From CAZKFG01 sp964551985 (GTDB taxonomy: Bacteria; Bacillota; Negativicutes; Acidaminococcales; JAISLQ01): a DNA stretch of 26,409 nucleotides. The notes beneath the pieces were generated by a model. The model saw only the letters and a list, made by a program, of their open reading frames with translations. It ran no database searches and had not been told where the DNA came from. This document shows, one piece after another, positions 16,304 through 24,636 of the stretch. Location of the stretch: contig CAZKFG010000033.1 of NCBI GenBank assembly GCA_964551985.1, positions 1-26,409 of the forward strand, read 5' to 3'. How positions within the stretch are numbered: position 1 is the first letter of the stretch; each line of letters starts with the position of its first letter. The position numbers and the translations under genes were made by a program.

Positions 16304-17716
16304 TTACAAATCGCTTTTACAGGCTTCTGCAGAACCCACTTTTATAGGGTCAAACACACTAGATACTATAAATACAAGTCCACATGCCGCGAGCATAAAA
16401 AAGCCTATATTCTTAAAAATACTTGCTAAGCTAGGCATCAAATTCCAAGCTAGTATTGCCAAAATGGAAGTAAGTACCGTCAAAAAGCCCGATCGTTTTC
16501 CGGTAAAGTTTGGAAATAAAAGACCACCTATAACTATAAAAGATGTACCTATTGCCAAAGATAAAGATTTTTGCATCGCGCCTAAAATAGCACCCATTTG
16601 TGTGGCAATTATGTAGGTAATAAGGCTACTAACAATAATAATAGCTTTATTTATCATACTCTCAGATACACTATTTTTAGGTATTTTATAAAGAATATCA
16701 TTTCTAACAGTAGTTGATAGTCCAATTATCATTGAGCAGGCGGTTCCCATATCCGCTGCCCACAATCCCGATAAGGTTATACCACCGAGTAGTGGCGGAA
16801 TACTCATTAGCAAAATAGGCAAAGCAACACTTGCTTGCGATGCCGGAAATAGCGCTTTACTTGCTACACCTAATAACGCGCAAACAAAGCCTACTGGAAC
16901 CATAAGAAAAGCTCCTAACAAAAATCCTCTCCTTGTCGCATTATCATCTTTGCCTGTAAGACCAATCTGCACAACACCTTGTACAGAATTAGTATTGCCA
17001 AGCATTATAACTATCCAGCTTATTATTCCTATCCAACCCATACCTTCTGTAAAACTAAGATACGGTACGTTAGGTTGTGCTACTGTCAAAGCTTGGATAG
17101 CATCCCAACCTCCGCCTTGAACTAATACAACAAATGCTGCAACAGTCACGCCTACATAAATTAGCACAAGGTTTAATACATTTGTCAAAGAAGCACTACC
17201 CATGCCACCAATCATAGCAACAAGCATAAAAATTATAAAAGATAAAAATGTGCCGCTTTCCACTGTAAATATGTCAGGTAACAATGAAGCAAGAATTGAG
17301 CCACCCGCCTTATATTGCAGTGCGATAATACCAGATTGAATAATGCACATAGCAATAACCATTATAAAACCCGTTTCTTTGCCGTATAATGTGCTGACCA
17401 AACGGCTAATCGTGCTAAAACCGCTACGTCTTAAATGCTTTACCGCAAGAAAAGAAGATACAACAGCACCAATCGCCCAAGCAGTGTCATACCAACCGGC
17501 AGACAAACCAACAGTAAAAGCGTTTTCTGCAATACCGATAGTAGAGGCACCACCAATGGCAAGACCTGCTATACTTGAGGCGACAACAAAGGTATTGTTT
17601 TTACCTTTGTACAACAAAAAAGATTCTTGGTCTTTTTTGTTTTTTCGAGAAACATAAAAACTTATAGCAAACAAAAGCACTATATATAAACTTACTATAA
17701 TTAAAGGAATGTTCAT
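16304..17716 (-). CDS. Sodium:solute symporter (SSF family)
   Basis: A 470-aa inner-membrane protein with about 13 hydrophobic helices, matching the SSF (SLC5-like) family in length. The N-terminus shows the family-typical ASSIAGLAIGGASTIGIAENAF (helix 1-2 region) followed by GLSAGWYDTAWAIGA. Members couple Na+ entry to uptake of sugars, amino acids, carboxylates or vitamins; the substrate cannot be read from sequence. It starts 18 nt downstream of the LarA-like gene and shares its T-box leader, so it most likely imports the hydroxy acid or related compound that the racemase acts on. Confidence 0.9.
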   Translation of the reverse strand: MNIPLIIVSLYIVLLFAISFYVSRKNKKDQESFLLYKGKNNTFVVASSIAGLAIGGASTIGIAENAFTVGLSAGWYDTAWAIGAVVSSFLAVKHLRRSGFSTISRLVSTLYGKETGFIMVIAMCIIQSGIIALQYKAGGSILASLLPDIFTVESGTFLSFIIFMLVAMIGGMGSASLTNVLNLVLIYVGVTVAAFVVLVQGGGWDAIQALTVAQPNVPYLSFTEGMGWIGIISWIVIMLGNTNSVQGVVQIGLTGKDDNATRRGFLLGAFLMVPVGFVCALLGVASKALFPASQASVALPILLMSIPPLLGGITLSGLWAADMGTACSMIIGLSTTVRNDILYKIPKNSVSESMINKAIIIVSSLITYIIATQMGAILGAMQKSLSLAIGTSFIVIGGLLFPNFTGKRSGFLTVLTSILAILAWNLMPSLASIFKNIGFFMLAACGLVFIVSSVFDPIKVGSAEACKSDL

Positions 17717-17734
17717 CTAAAATTCCCCCTCAAA

Positions 17735-19045
17735 TTAAAGATTATCGCATAAGCGATGATAATCGTCTTTTAACTGTGGCATAACGCTACCACCATTTGG
17801 TATTACATAAACATCTTTACCGCTAAAATCTACATTTGATAACAAATCTTCTATTTGCGCAAAAGCGCTAATACCCATAGGCTTGACCAAATCAGGTGCT
17901 ATATCACTCAAAAGAAGAGTATCAGCCTTACGCAGAGCCTCGCAAGCAGCATAAAAAATGTAACCACCAATTGTAAAATCTGCCCTTAAAGCCTCATCTA
18001 GCCTACCGTCTTTTAACGGCTTACTCCAAGCAAAAAAATCATCCGCACCACCGCCTTCACGACATTGCGCAAGTAAAATAAGCGTACCACCTTCTTTTAC
18101 CGCACGAGAGGCATTAAAAAGTGATTTTGTCGACTGATAAAGATTAATGTCTTTAGGAAAGCCGCCACAGCTTGCAATAACAATATCTGCCTCTTTTTCT
18201 ATCGGTAAACCATAAGATTTTTGCACATAACGGCAACTTTCTCGCCAAGCCTTATCAAAATTGCCACAAAACAGTCCACTATATTTACCCGCAGAATTGA
18301 TTACTACACTTATCCCGAAAGTGACATCAACAAATTTTGCCGCCTCTACCATATCCTCGTTAATTGGATTTTGTATAAGCTTACCGCCACCGACTTTCAA
18401 ATCACTTCTAGGTGCAATAGGATCAAGTGCTCGCTCATGATTTTGCCTTATTGTATCACGTCCTGCAACACCAGGCACAATACTTTTTCTACCACCACCA
18501 TAACCTGACATTATATGATGAAGCGTTGCCCCTATGCAAATTACTTTTCGCCCTACAACTAAAGTATTGACCTGCACTTTTGTGCCAAGTGGTGTTGTCC
18601 CAACATAGACAAGATCATCAGCATCACAATCGTGATCTAGTACCCTATCTACATTTTCATATGCATATTCGCCTGCCATTTTGCGTAGTTCATCGTCACT
18701 ACTCTTTCTGTGTGTACCCAAAGCAACAAGCACACAAATGTTTGCAAAAGATACGCCTATTTTTTCATGCAAATAACGCACAATCAAGCCACATAAAATG
18801 TCTTGCCTCATCCAAAAACGTGTCATATCACTAATGATAATTGTAACCTTATCATCTTTACCTATTAAATCAACAAGTGCTAGACTTTCTATAGTATTTT
18901 TTTCAATACAAAAAATGAGTTCCTTTTCTACATCCAATATTTCATTCATCTTGTTTTCATAAATATAATCTATGCTTTTAGCACCAGATACAGATATATT
19001 TATCTTTTGCTCACCATATTTTAAAACTATATCCTCTTTAACCAT
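17735..19045 (-). CDS. larA: LarA-family nickel-dependent hydroxy-acid racemase
   Basis: A 436-aa LarA-superfamily enzyme. Characterised members use a nickel-pincer (NPN) cofactor bound to a Lys to racemise or epimerise 2-hydroxy acids. Visible equivalents of the active site: R76 in DMTRF, H112 in ALGTHR, H176/H177 in LHHIMSGYGGG, the cofactor Lys K187 in GGGRKSIVPGV and the nickel-ligand H203 in RQNHE. The ATG at 19045 follows AGAGGTG; an upstream in-frame ATG lies inside the T-box terminator and is rejected. The cofactor-making genes larB, larC and larE are not in the window. Lactate is not certain: the superfamily includes enzymes for other 2-hydroxy acids, and the T-box context argues for an amino-acid-derived substrate. 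Confidence 0.88.
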   Translation of the reverse strand: MVKEDIVLKYGEQKINISVSGAKSIDYIYENKMNEILDVEKELIFCIEKNTIESLALVDLIGKDDKVTIIISDMTRFWMRQDILCGLIVRYLHEKIGVSFANICVLVALGTHRKSSDDELRKMAGEYAYENVDRVLDHDCDADDLVYVGTTPLGTKVQVNTLVVGRKVICIGATLHHIMSGYGGGRKSIVPGVAGRDTIRQNHERALDPIAPRSDLKVGGGKLIQNPINEDMVEAAKFVDVTFGISVVINSAGKYSGLFCGNFDKAWRESCRYVQKSYGLPIEKEADIVIASCGGFPKDINLYQSTKSLFNASRAVKEGGTLILLAQCREGGGADDFFAWSKPLKDGRLDEALRADFTIGGYIFYAACEALRKADTLLLSDIAPDLVKPMGISAFAQIEDLLSNVDFSGKDVYVIPNGGSVMPQLKDDYHRLCDNL

Positions 19046-19069
19046 AAATACACCTCTTACAATTAAAAT

Positions 19070-19100
19070 AAAAAACATCCGCCCCCCAAAAGGACGGATG
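19070..19100 (-). terminator. T-box regulated terminator
   Basis: CATCCGTCC (19100-19092) pairs with GGGCGGATG (19084-19076), followed by six T. The 5' half can instead pair with the T-box sequence, giving the alternative antiterminator. Confidence 0.9.
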
Positions 19101-19302
19101 ACCGTGTTACCACCTTAATTTACATCTTTAAAAGATGCCTCTTTGTCGTTAACGCCTGTTACGCTGCCCTTTCTGGCAGAAGCTCCACGCTCAAAATTCG
19201 TATTTATTAGTCCGGGACTTTACACCAACCAATCCCTCTCTTTTTTTGTCGCTTAAAAATACTACTAACTGCGTTTCAAAACTCAATTTAATATTAAATT
19301 TA
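19070..19302 (-). promoter_or_regulatory. T-box riboswitch controlling larA and the symporter
   Basis: Read leftward, the leader contains all main T-box parts. Stem I has the loop-E pair AGTA (19266-19263) and GAA (19199-19197) closed by GTATTT/AAATAC, with ACGC/GCGT below. Distal GAGAGGG and GGTTGGTG elements follow. The T-box itself is AAGGTGGTAACACGG (19116-19102). Applying the common GAA-Y-NNN-R pattern, the specifier is TTT at 19195-19193 (Phe); TTG (Leu) in a shifted reading is less likely. Uncharged tRNA would stabilise the antiterminator and switch the operon on. Confidence 0.9.
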
Positions 19303-19308
19303 TGATAT

Positions 19309-19338
19309 ATTATAACCTTTTTAAAATTCGCTTGTCAA
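19309..19338 (-). promoter_or_regulatory. Promoter of the T-box/larA operon
   Basis: Consensus TTGACA (19338-19333), 18 bp, consensus TATAAT (19314-19309). Transcription would start near 19302, just before stem I of the T-box. Confidence 0.8.
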
Positions 19339-19436
19339 ATTTTTTGTAAATATATTGCAAAAATACAATATATTTTATCTTAAAAATGGTAACTTTGTTA
19401 TCTACGCACAATAACTATAAGCTGCTAAACATTCAC

Positions 19437-20426
19437 TCACTTTTTTCTAATAATAGAACGCATCATTCTTTGCTGTTCTATAATATAAGCATTGATATGA
19501 TCTAGCGTTGCCTCATTTGCCTCAAAGCTACAGCCATAACCAAACAAACCAGCAGTTTTTTTAATCACCCATACAACCCGGCAATGCAAAGTGATATTAT
19601 ATTTAACGATTGAAAAATTTATATTAACATAATGATTTAGTTCAAAAATTTGCTTTGAAACAAACATTAAGCCGCTAATACTCAAATTTACAACCACAAT
19701 TTCTTCTGGCTGATAGTTAAAATTAGCTACCAAATTAGCTTTAAAATCGGCATTTACCCTTAAGTTTTTTCTCAAATTTTTAATACACAAAAGTTTAGTA
19801 TTTAAAAGCTTTAATGTGCTCAAATTGCTTATATAAACTTTTGCAATAAAGACAAGCGATTTATCACCTGTTGTTACAATTTTTACATCATTGTTGATAT
19901 CTACTTTCATAGAAAGATTTTCTTTACTGTTTATTATAATTTGATTGTTTTCACTCAAATGTATTGTACCAACACCAATAAGTTCATTATTCATTGAGAA
20001 AATCTCACATGTTTTTCCCTCATATTCTTCAGTGCTCAAAGTTTTATATGTATTGCAAAAATCAAAGAAAATAGTATCTACTTCACAAAAATGCTTATCT
20101 AATTCCGCAACAATATTCATTTTAAAAAAATTTATAGCCTTTTGTAAATCTGTTTCCATTAAAGTATGCATATGCGTTAGTTTGTATTTTAAAGTATTAT
20201 GCAAATCAATATGTGTAGGCAAAAATGGATAAGTCAACTTTTTCATAAGTTGCTCTTGCTCATCACAATTTTGCAGAACTATTTGTTCAATATAATCTAA
20301 AAAAATGCTAAAATTCATTTTACTAACCTTTGTTACATCCCTATCAACAAAAGTTTTTATACTGTCTAATACAACCCTTTTAGCAACATCTAGTTTCGCT
20401 AAATTATCCATACTTTTATGCGGCAT
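19437..20426 (-). CDS. PilZ c-di-GMP receptor with hemerythrin-like N-terminus
   Basis: A 329-aa cytoplasmic protein. The C-terminal PilZ domain is clear: RKNLR (R219, R223) and NLSISG (N247, S249, G252) are the c-di-GMP binding motifs. Residues 130-215 resemble the YcgR N-terminal (PilZN) barrel. Residues 40-125 follow a hemerythrin pattern: EQLMKKLTYP, THIDLH (H72, H76) and HFCEVD (H112, D117). However, the HFxxE ligand pair appears as NCDEQ (N53, Q57) and no IDxQH is seen, so iron binding is doubtful. It probably couples c-di-GMP to motility or surface behaviour. The hemerythrin reading is inference; any four-helix bundle could fit. Confidence 0.8.
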   Translation of the reverse strand: MPHKSMDNLAKLDVAKRVVLDSIKTFVDRDVTKVSKMNFSIFLDYIEQIVLQNCDEQEQLMKKLTYPFLPTHIDLHNTLKYKLTHMHTLMETDLQKAINFFKMNIVAELDKHFCEVDTIFFDFCNTYKTLSTEEYEGKTCEIFSMNNELIGVGTIHLSENNQIIINSKENLSMKVDINNDVKIVTTGDKSLVFIAKVYISNLSTLKLLNTKLLCIKNLRKNLRVNADFKANLVANFNYQPEEIVVVNLSISGLMFVSKQIFELNHYVNINFSIVKYNITLHCRVVWVIKKTAGLFGYGCSFEANEATLDHINAYIIEQQRMMRSIIRKK

Positions 20427-20607
20427 ATAAGTTCTCCTTAAAGTAAAAATTGTCGCAAATTAGTTAGATTATGATACTTATATTTAATTATACTATTATT
20501 TTTCAATAAGTAAAATGATATTATTAATAATTGAATATTTATTCCATAGATTTACATATTTTATTTTAATTAATTTCTTTTGACAAAATAAATTAATCTT
20601 AAAAAAA

Positions 20608-20636
20608 CTTGACTTGGCTTATAAATCTCATTAATA
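20608..20636 (+). promoter_or_regulatory. Promoter of the flavodoxin gene
   Basis: TTGACT (20608-20613), 17 bp, TAATAT (20631-20636), 26 bp before the start codon. The A+T-rich stretch 20427-20607 to its left shows no gene. Confidence 0.65.
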
Positions 20637-20662
20637 TAAAAGACACGTTAGGAGGGTTCATT

Positions 20663-21277
20663 ATGAAAAAAACACTAGCTGTAACAATCTTATTACTAAC
20701 TATTTTGGCCAATCTAGGGTGTAGTAATGCTGATAAAATAAAAAATACTTCTCCAAATAGCAAACCTGCAACAATGCAAGACTCATCTAACAAACCAAAA
20801 AAAGCACTTGTTGTGTACTATAGCCGTAGCGGTAATACCAAAGAACTCGCATATCTAATACATCAAAAAGTACCAAGCGATATTGTTGAAATAAAAACTG
20901 TCAAACCTTATCCAAAAGATTATAGCGAAACAACAAAACAAGCAAAAGAAGAATTAGAATCCGGATTCAAACCAGAAATACAGCCTCTACAAATAAATCT
21001 TAACAAATACAATACAATATTTATTGGCTCTCCTTGTTGGTGGTCTAATATCGCGACACCTGTTATTAGCTTTTTATCCCAAAACGATTTATCAGGAAAG
21101 ACAGTAATTCCTTTCATGACTTATGGCGGAGGCAACATTGGAACCAGCGTATCTACAATAAAAAGGCTCTGTCCAAACTCCACAGTTAAAGAGGTACTAT
21201 CATTAAGAGGTACAAATGTTAAAAGCTCTCAAGACGACATTGCACTGTGGTTACAAAAACTAGATTTAAACAAATAA
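20663..21277 (+). CDS. Flavodoxin-domain lipoprotein
   Basis: A 204-aa protein with a lipoprotein signal (MKKTLAVTILLLTILANLGC, lipobox Cys 20) and a flavodoxin-like domain. The FMN phosphate loop is YYSRSGNTKELA (S54, S56, N58, T59); the SPCWWSNIATPV and FMTYGGG loops would line the isoalloxazine. This short-chain group resembles periplasmic flavodoxins annotated near redox enzymes rather than classic electron-transfer flavodoxin. The ATG at 20663 follows AGGAGGG; a longer in-frame start has no ribosome site. It is likely anchored to the outer face of the inner membrane or to the outer membrane. It begins a cluster of exported proteins but has its own terminator. Confidence 0.88.
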   Translation: MKKTLAVTILLLTILANLGCSNADKIKNTSPNSKPATMQDSSNKPKKALVVYYSRSGNTKELAYLIHQKVPSDIVEIKTVKPYPKDYSETTKQAKEELESGFKPEIQPLQINLNKYNTIFIGSPCWWSNIATPVISFLSQNDLSGKTVIPFMTYGGGNIGTSVSTIKRLCPNSTVKEVLSLRGTNVKSSQDDIALWLQKLDLNK

Positions 21278-21287
21278 ACTTACATAA

Positions 21288-21322
21288 AAACCCCTAGACT
21301 TTTATATGAAGTCTAGGGGTTT
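21288..21322 (+). terminator. Terminator of the flavodoxin gene
   Basis: A perfect 14-bp stem (AAACCCCTAGACTT and complement), 7-nt loop and T run, 10 nt after the stop codon. Confidence 0.9.
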
Positions 21323-21757
21323 GCACATATTTTACTTAAAATTATAGTTCAACTGATTTTGCATCTTGATAAAAGATGTATAATCACTAGGATATTTGTG
21401 CTAACTCCAACAGTAATAACAACTTTAGCAAATATCACAACCTAAGGCAACATTAGTTTATAAAAAACTAGGATTAAAAACTAAACTCTTATTATTTATT
21501 TTTATAAATCTTCTAAAAAACCTGATTGTCTCAAAAACATAAACCAAAAACAGATACAGCTCATTTTCGCAAACTTTTTGTAAGCTAACATATCCACTTA
21601 CCGTTACCAAGTAAAAAGCTCTACACAATTAAATGCCTTTTAGGCATTAATTATTATTTAACATAAGTATTTGCTATATCATTTTTTTATTCTTATAATA
21701 AACTCAACAAAAAGATATATTTTCTTTTTGCAAATAAAAAATAAGGAGAGTTTTCAA
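21323..21757 (+). other. 435-bp intergenic stretch without a recognised gene
   Basis: No convincing gene on either strand. A weak promoter candidate for the following gene is TTGCTA (21671-21676), 18 bp, TATAAT (21695-21700). A small hairpin (AATGCC with GGCATT) lies near 21632-21648. An imperfect inverted repeat (GATATTTG...CAAATATC) is near 21393-21436. A short stretch at 21447-21476 reads ATLVYKKLGL, reminiscent of a GNAT acetyltransferase end, but it is too short to call a pseudogene. Confidence 0.5.
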
Positions 21758-22828
21758 ATGCAAAAAAAATCAATTTTAAATCGTTACTTAAAATTACTAA
21801 AAGTACTAGCTTTAGGCTTTATCTTCTCTACTACAGGATCCATCACTGTGCAAGCTGCAACAATGCCTGCGGACGCAGATAATTTTTACAAAAGCGATAA
21901 AGTAACAATGCAAAAAGTTGTCTTTAAAAACCAATACGAAATGAAGGTCGCTGGCAATCTTTTTATACCTAAAAGCATGGATAGAAAGCAAAAACAAGCA
22001 GCAATAATCGTGGGGCATCCAATGGGTGCAGTCAAAGAGCAAAGTGCCAATCTTTACGCTACAAAAATGGCAGAGCTAGGCTTTGTAACACTAGCAATAG
22101 ATCTACCATTTTGGGGCGATAGTGAAGGAAAACCTCGCAATGCCGTGTCTCCAGATATATACGCTGAAGCCTTTAGCGCTGCCGTTGATTATCTAGGTAC
22201 AAGAGACTTTATAGACAAAGAAAAAATTGGTGTAATCGGCATTTGTGGAAGCGGTAGTTTTGCTATCAGCGCAGCCAAAATTGATAGCAGAATTAAAGCT
22301 ATCGCAACTATAAGTATGTACGATATGGGTCAAGCAAACCGCAATGCTCTAAACAAATCTTTAAGCCTAGAACAAAGAAAAGAAATTATTGCCCAAACAT
22401 CACAGCAGCGTTACATTGAATTTGAAGGCGGACAAACAAAGTACACAGGTGGAACAGTAAAAAAACTTACCCCCACTTCCAATCCTATAGAAATAGAATT
22501 TTTTGAATTTTATCGTACACCAAGAGGTGCATTTACTCCCAGCAGTGCATCTGCTCAAACAACAACACAACCAACCTTTACAAGCAATGTAAAATTTATG
22601 AACTTTTATCCCTTTAACGATATAGAAACAATATCGCCACGCCCAATGCTATTTATAACAGGCGACAAAGCTCACTCTAAAGAATTTAGCGAAGATGCTT
22701 ACAGACGTTCTGCCCAGCCAAAAGAGCTATATTATGTCGCAGGTGCTGGACACGTTGACCTTTATGACAGAGTAAATATCATACCTTTTGATAAGCTAAA
22801 TAGCTTTTTCAGTCAATATTTAAAATAA
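21758..22828 (+). CDS. Exported alpha/beta hydrolase (dienelactone-hydrolase-like)
   Basis: A 356-aa alpha/beta-hydrolase with a signal peptide (about 1-33, ending VQA). The nucleophile elbow is GICGSG, so C163 rather than Ser is in the nucleophile position, as in dienelactone hydrolase. H332 in GAGHVDLYD and D303 in ITGDKAHS complete a plausible triad; GHPMGAVKEQ carries the oxyanion region. The ATG at 21758 follows AAGGAGAG; a longer start would spoil the signal peptide. The substrate is unknown; small esters or lactones are typical of the superfamily. It precedes the cyclophilin-like and MFS genes in the same direction. Confidence 0.85.
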   Translation: MQKKSILNRYLKLLKVLALGFIFSTTGSITVQAATMPADADNFYKSDKVTMQKVVFKNQYEMKVAGNLFIPKSMDRKQKQAAIIVGHPMGAVKEQSANLYATKMAELGFVTLAIDLPFWGDSEGKPRNAVSPDIYAEAFSAAVDYLGTRDFIDKEKIGVIGICGSGSFAISAAKIDSRIKAIATISMYDMGQANRNALNKSLSLEQRKEIIAQTSQQRYIEFEGGQTKYTGGTVKKLTPTSNPIEIEFFEFYRTPRGAFTPSSASAQTTTQPTFTSNVKFMNFYPFNDIETISPRPMLFITGDKAHSKEFSEDAYRRSAQPKELYYVAGAGHVDLYDRVNIIPFDKLNSFFSQYLK

Positions 22829-22835
22829 TCAGTAT

Positions 22836-22870
22836 CATATCAGCTAGGTATATAGCGCCTAGCTGATATG
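22836..22870. repeat. 13-bp hairpin between hydrolase and cyclophilin-like genes
   Basis: CATATCAGCTAGG and its exact complement are separated by 9 nt. There is no T run in either direction, so it is not a standard terminator. It could be an mRNA stability or processing element in a polycistronic message. Confidence 0.6.
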
Positions 22871-22892
22871 AAAAACAGAAAGGAAAATACAT

Positions 22893-23369
22893 ATGAAAAA
22901 ATTCTTTTTTTTACTAACAACTTTATTAGTAGGATTTTCCTTATCATCTTGCATCAACAATCCTTCTTCCAATAGCCAAACAAATACAGCTATAGCAAAA
23001 AATAATAGCACATTTGCACGCATAAAAATAATCGCAGATAATCAAGAGATTATTGTCAGATTACATGATAACCCTGCCAGCCAAGACTTACTTACTCTAT
23101 TACCACTTACACTAACCTTTAGCGATTATATTCAGGCAGAAAAAATTGCGAAATTACCAAGAAAACTATCCACTCAAAGTATGTCAACAAACAACCTCCA
23201 AAGAGATGATTTTGCCTATTTTGCACCTTGGGGTAATCTTGCAATTTTCTACAAAGGCAAGGGCGAGCCATATAACGGTCTTATTTTTTTAGGCACAATA
23301 GAATCGGGTAAAAATGTATTATCCAATCTAAATGGAGATTTTGTCGCCACAATAGAAAGGGTAAGTTAA
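22893..23369 (+). CDS. Cyclophilin-like-fold lipoprotein
   Basis: A 158-aa protein with a lipoprotein signal (LSSC, Cys 20) and a domain matching the cyclophilin-like family Cyclophil_like2. Marker segments are RIKIIADNQEIIVRLHDNPASQDLLTLLPL in outline, EKIAKLPRKLS, and YFAPWGNLAIFYKG. Despite the fold, family members lack an established prolyl-isomerase role. It is 27 nt upstream of the MFS gene. AAAGGA precedes the ATG. Members commonly sit near flavodoxins, hydrolases and oxidoreductases, as here; the joint function is unknown to me. Confidence 0.88.
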   Translation: MKKFFFLLTTLLVGFSLSSCINNPSSNSQTNTAIAKNNSTFARIKIIADNQEIIVRLHDNPASQDLLTLLPLTLTFSDYIQAEKIAKLPRKLSTQSMSTNNLQRDDFAYFAPWGNLAIFYKGKGEPYNGLIFLGTIESGKNVLSNLNGDFVATIERVS

Positions 23370-23396
23370 TATAAATTTTTTAAACAAAGGTGAAAT

Positions 23397-24554
23397 ATGA
23401 ACAACTTATTAATTTTAACTATAGGTGTCTTTAGCATTATCAATACAGAAATGGGAGTTATCGGCATATTACCTTTAATTTCAAGCACTTATGGTGTTGA
23501 TATATCAACAGCGGGGCTTTTGGTCAGCTTATTTGCTTTAGCAGTAGCAATCGCTGGACCTGTTTTGCCACTAGTTTTCTCTAAATTTGACCGTAAAAAA
23601 GTCATGGTATTTGTGCTGGCTATATTTACAATTTGCAATATAGTATCTGCTTTTTCGACAAACTTTATAACTACACTAATTGCTCGTATTTTGCCTGCTT
23701 TTTTCCAACCAGTATATGTATCACTAGCTTTTTCAGTAGCTTCTTCTTCTGTAACAAAATCAGATATTCCCAAAGCCGTAGCCAAAGTAATGATCGGCGT
23801 TTCAGCAGGAATGGTTTTAGGTGTTCCAATAGTTAGCTATATAGCAAATATAACATCACTACAAACGGCAATGCTCTCTTTTGCTTTAGTAAACGCTCTA
23901 GCTTTAATAGCCACTTTATTGTTCTTTCCAACTATGCCAATTCAAGAACAAATTTCCTACGGCTCACAGTTAAATATTTTAAAAGAAGCTAATGTATGGC
24001 TGTCTATTATTGTTGTAATTTTATTTAATGGCGCTGTTTTTGGAGTATACAGTTATTTAGCTGAATATATGCACTCTATAATGTATTTATCAGTAGATTT
24101 TGTAAGTATTATGCTACTTGTTTATGGATTAGCTAATATTATAGGCAATATAATTGCTGGAAAACTACTGAGCACAAATGCAAATAATCTTGTTATCAGC
24201 TTTCCTTTTATGTTAATCGGTGTTTACACAATGTTATTTTTTATGAGTAAAGTTACTATCATCGCAGCTTTTTTAATCTTTATATGGGGAATATTTGCTG
24301 GTATAGGAGCTAACATAAATCAATACTGGATTACATCAAGCGCACCAACTGCCCCTGACTTTGCCAATGGATTATTTTTAGTAGCAGCCAATTTAGGCAC
24401 AAGCATTGGTAGCATAGTTTGTGGCTATTTCATTGCGCATTTGGGCATACAATTTATCTTATTAGGTGGTATTACATTTGTATTGCCAAGTATTATTTTA
24501 ATTTTACTAAGAATTTCGCAAGCTAAACCAAAAGTACTTTTTCAAGGAGAATAG
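23397..24554 (+). CDS. MFS drug/metabolite exporter (DHA1-type)
   Basis: A 385-aa major-facilitator protein with about 12 hydrophobic helices. INTEMGVIGILPLI in helix 1 and the FSKFDRKKVMVF loop between helices 2 and 3 (a variant of motif A) place it near the AraJ/YdhP-type DHA1 exporters. RILPAFFQPVYVSLA resembles helix 4. The proton-coupled substrate is unknown; toxic metabolites or sugars are usual. AAAGGTG precedes the ATG. It completes a cluster with three exported proteins and may expel a compound that they process. Confidence 0.88.
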   Translation: MNNLLILTIGVFSIINTEMGVIGILPLISSTYGVDISTAGLLVSLFALAVAIAGPVLPLVFSKFDRKKVMVFVLAIFTICNIVSAFSTNFITTLIARILPAFFQPVYVSLAFSVASSSVTKSDIPKAVAKVMIGVSAGMVLGVPIVSYIANITSLQTAMLSFALVNALALIATLLFFPTMPIQEQISYGSQLNILKEANVWLSIIVVILFNGAVFGVYSYLAEYMHSIMYLSVDFVSIMLLVYGLANIIGNIIAGKLLSTNANNLVISFPFMLIGVYTMLFFMSKVTIIAAFLIFIWGIFAGIGANINQYWITSSAPTAPDFANGLFLVAANLGTSIGSIVCGYFIAHLGIQFILLGGITFVLPSIILILLRISQAKPKVLFQGE

Positions 24555-24557
24555 CAG

Positions 24558-24594
24558 AATAATACCTCAATTTGTTTATATTTGAGGTATTATT
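24558..24594. terminator. Terminator after the MFS gene
   Basis: A perfect 13-bp stem (AATAATACCTCAA and complement) and an 11-nt loop, with T-rich DNA on the right side. It may also stop leftward transcription from the amidohydrolase gene, though the tract on that side is weaker. Confidence 0.7.
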
Positions 24595-24636
24595 ATTTTA
24601 GGAGTATTTATGTTATATGAAGTTGTATATTTATTT

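Noticed and set aside
21447..21476. ATLVYKKLGL, similar to the end of GNAT acetyltransferases.
   Set aside because: Only about ten residues, a stop codon shortly before it and no other family motif nearby.
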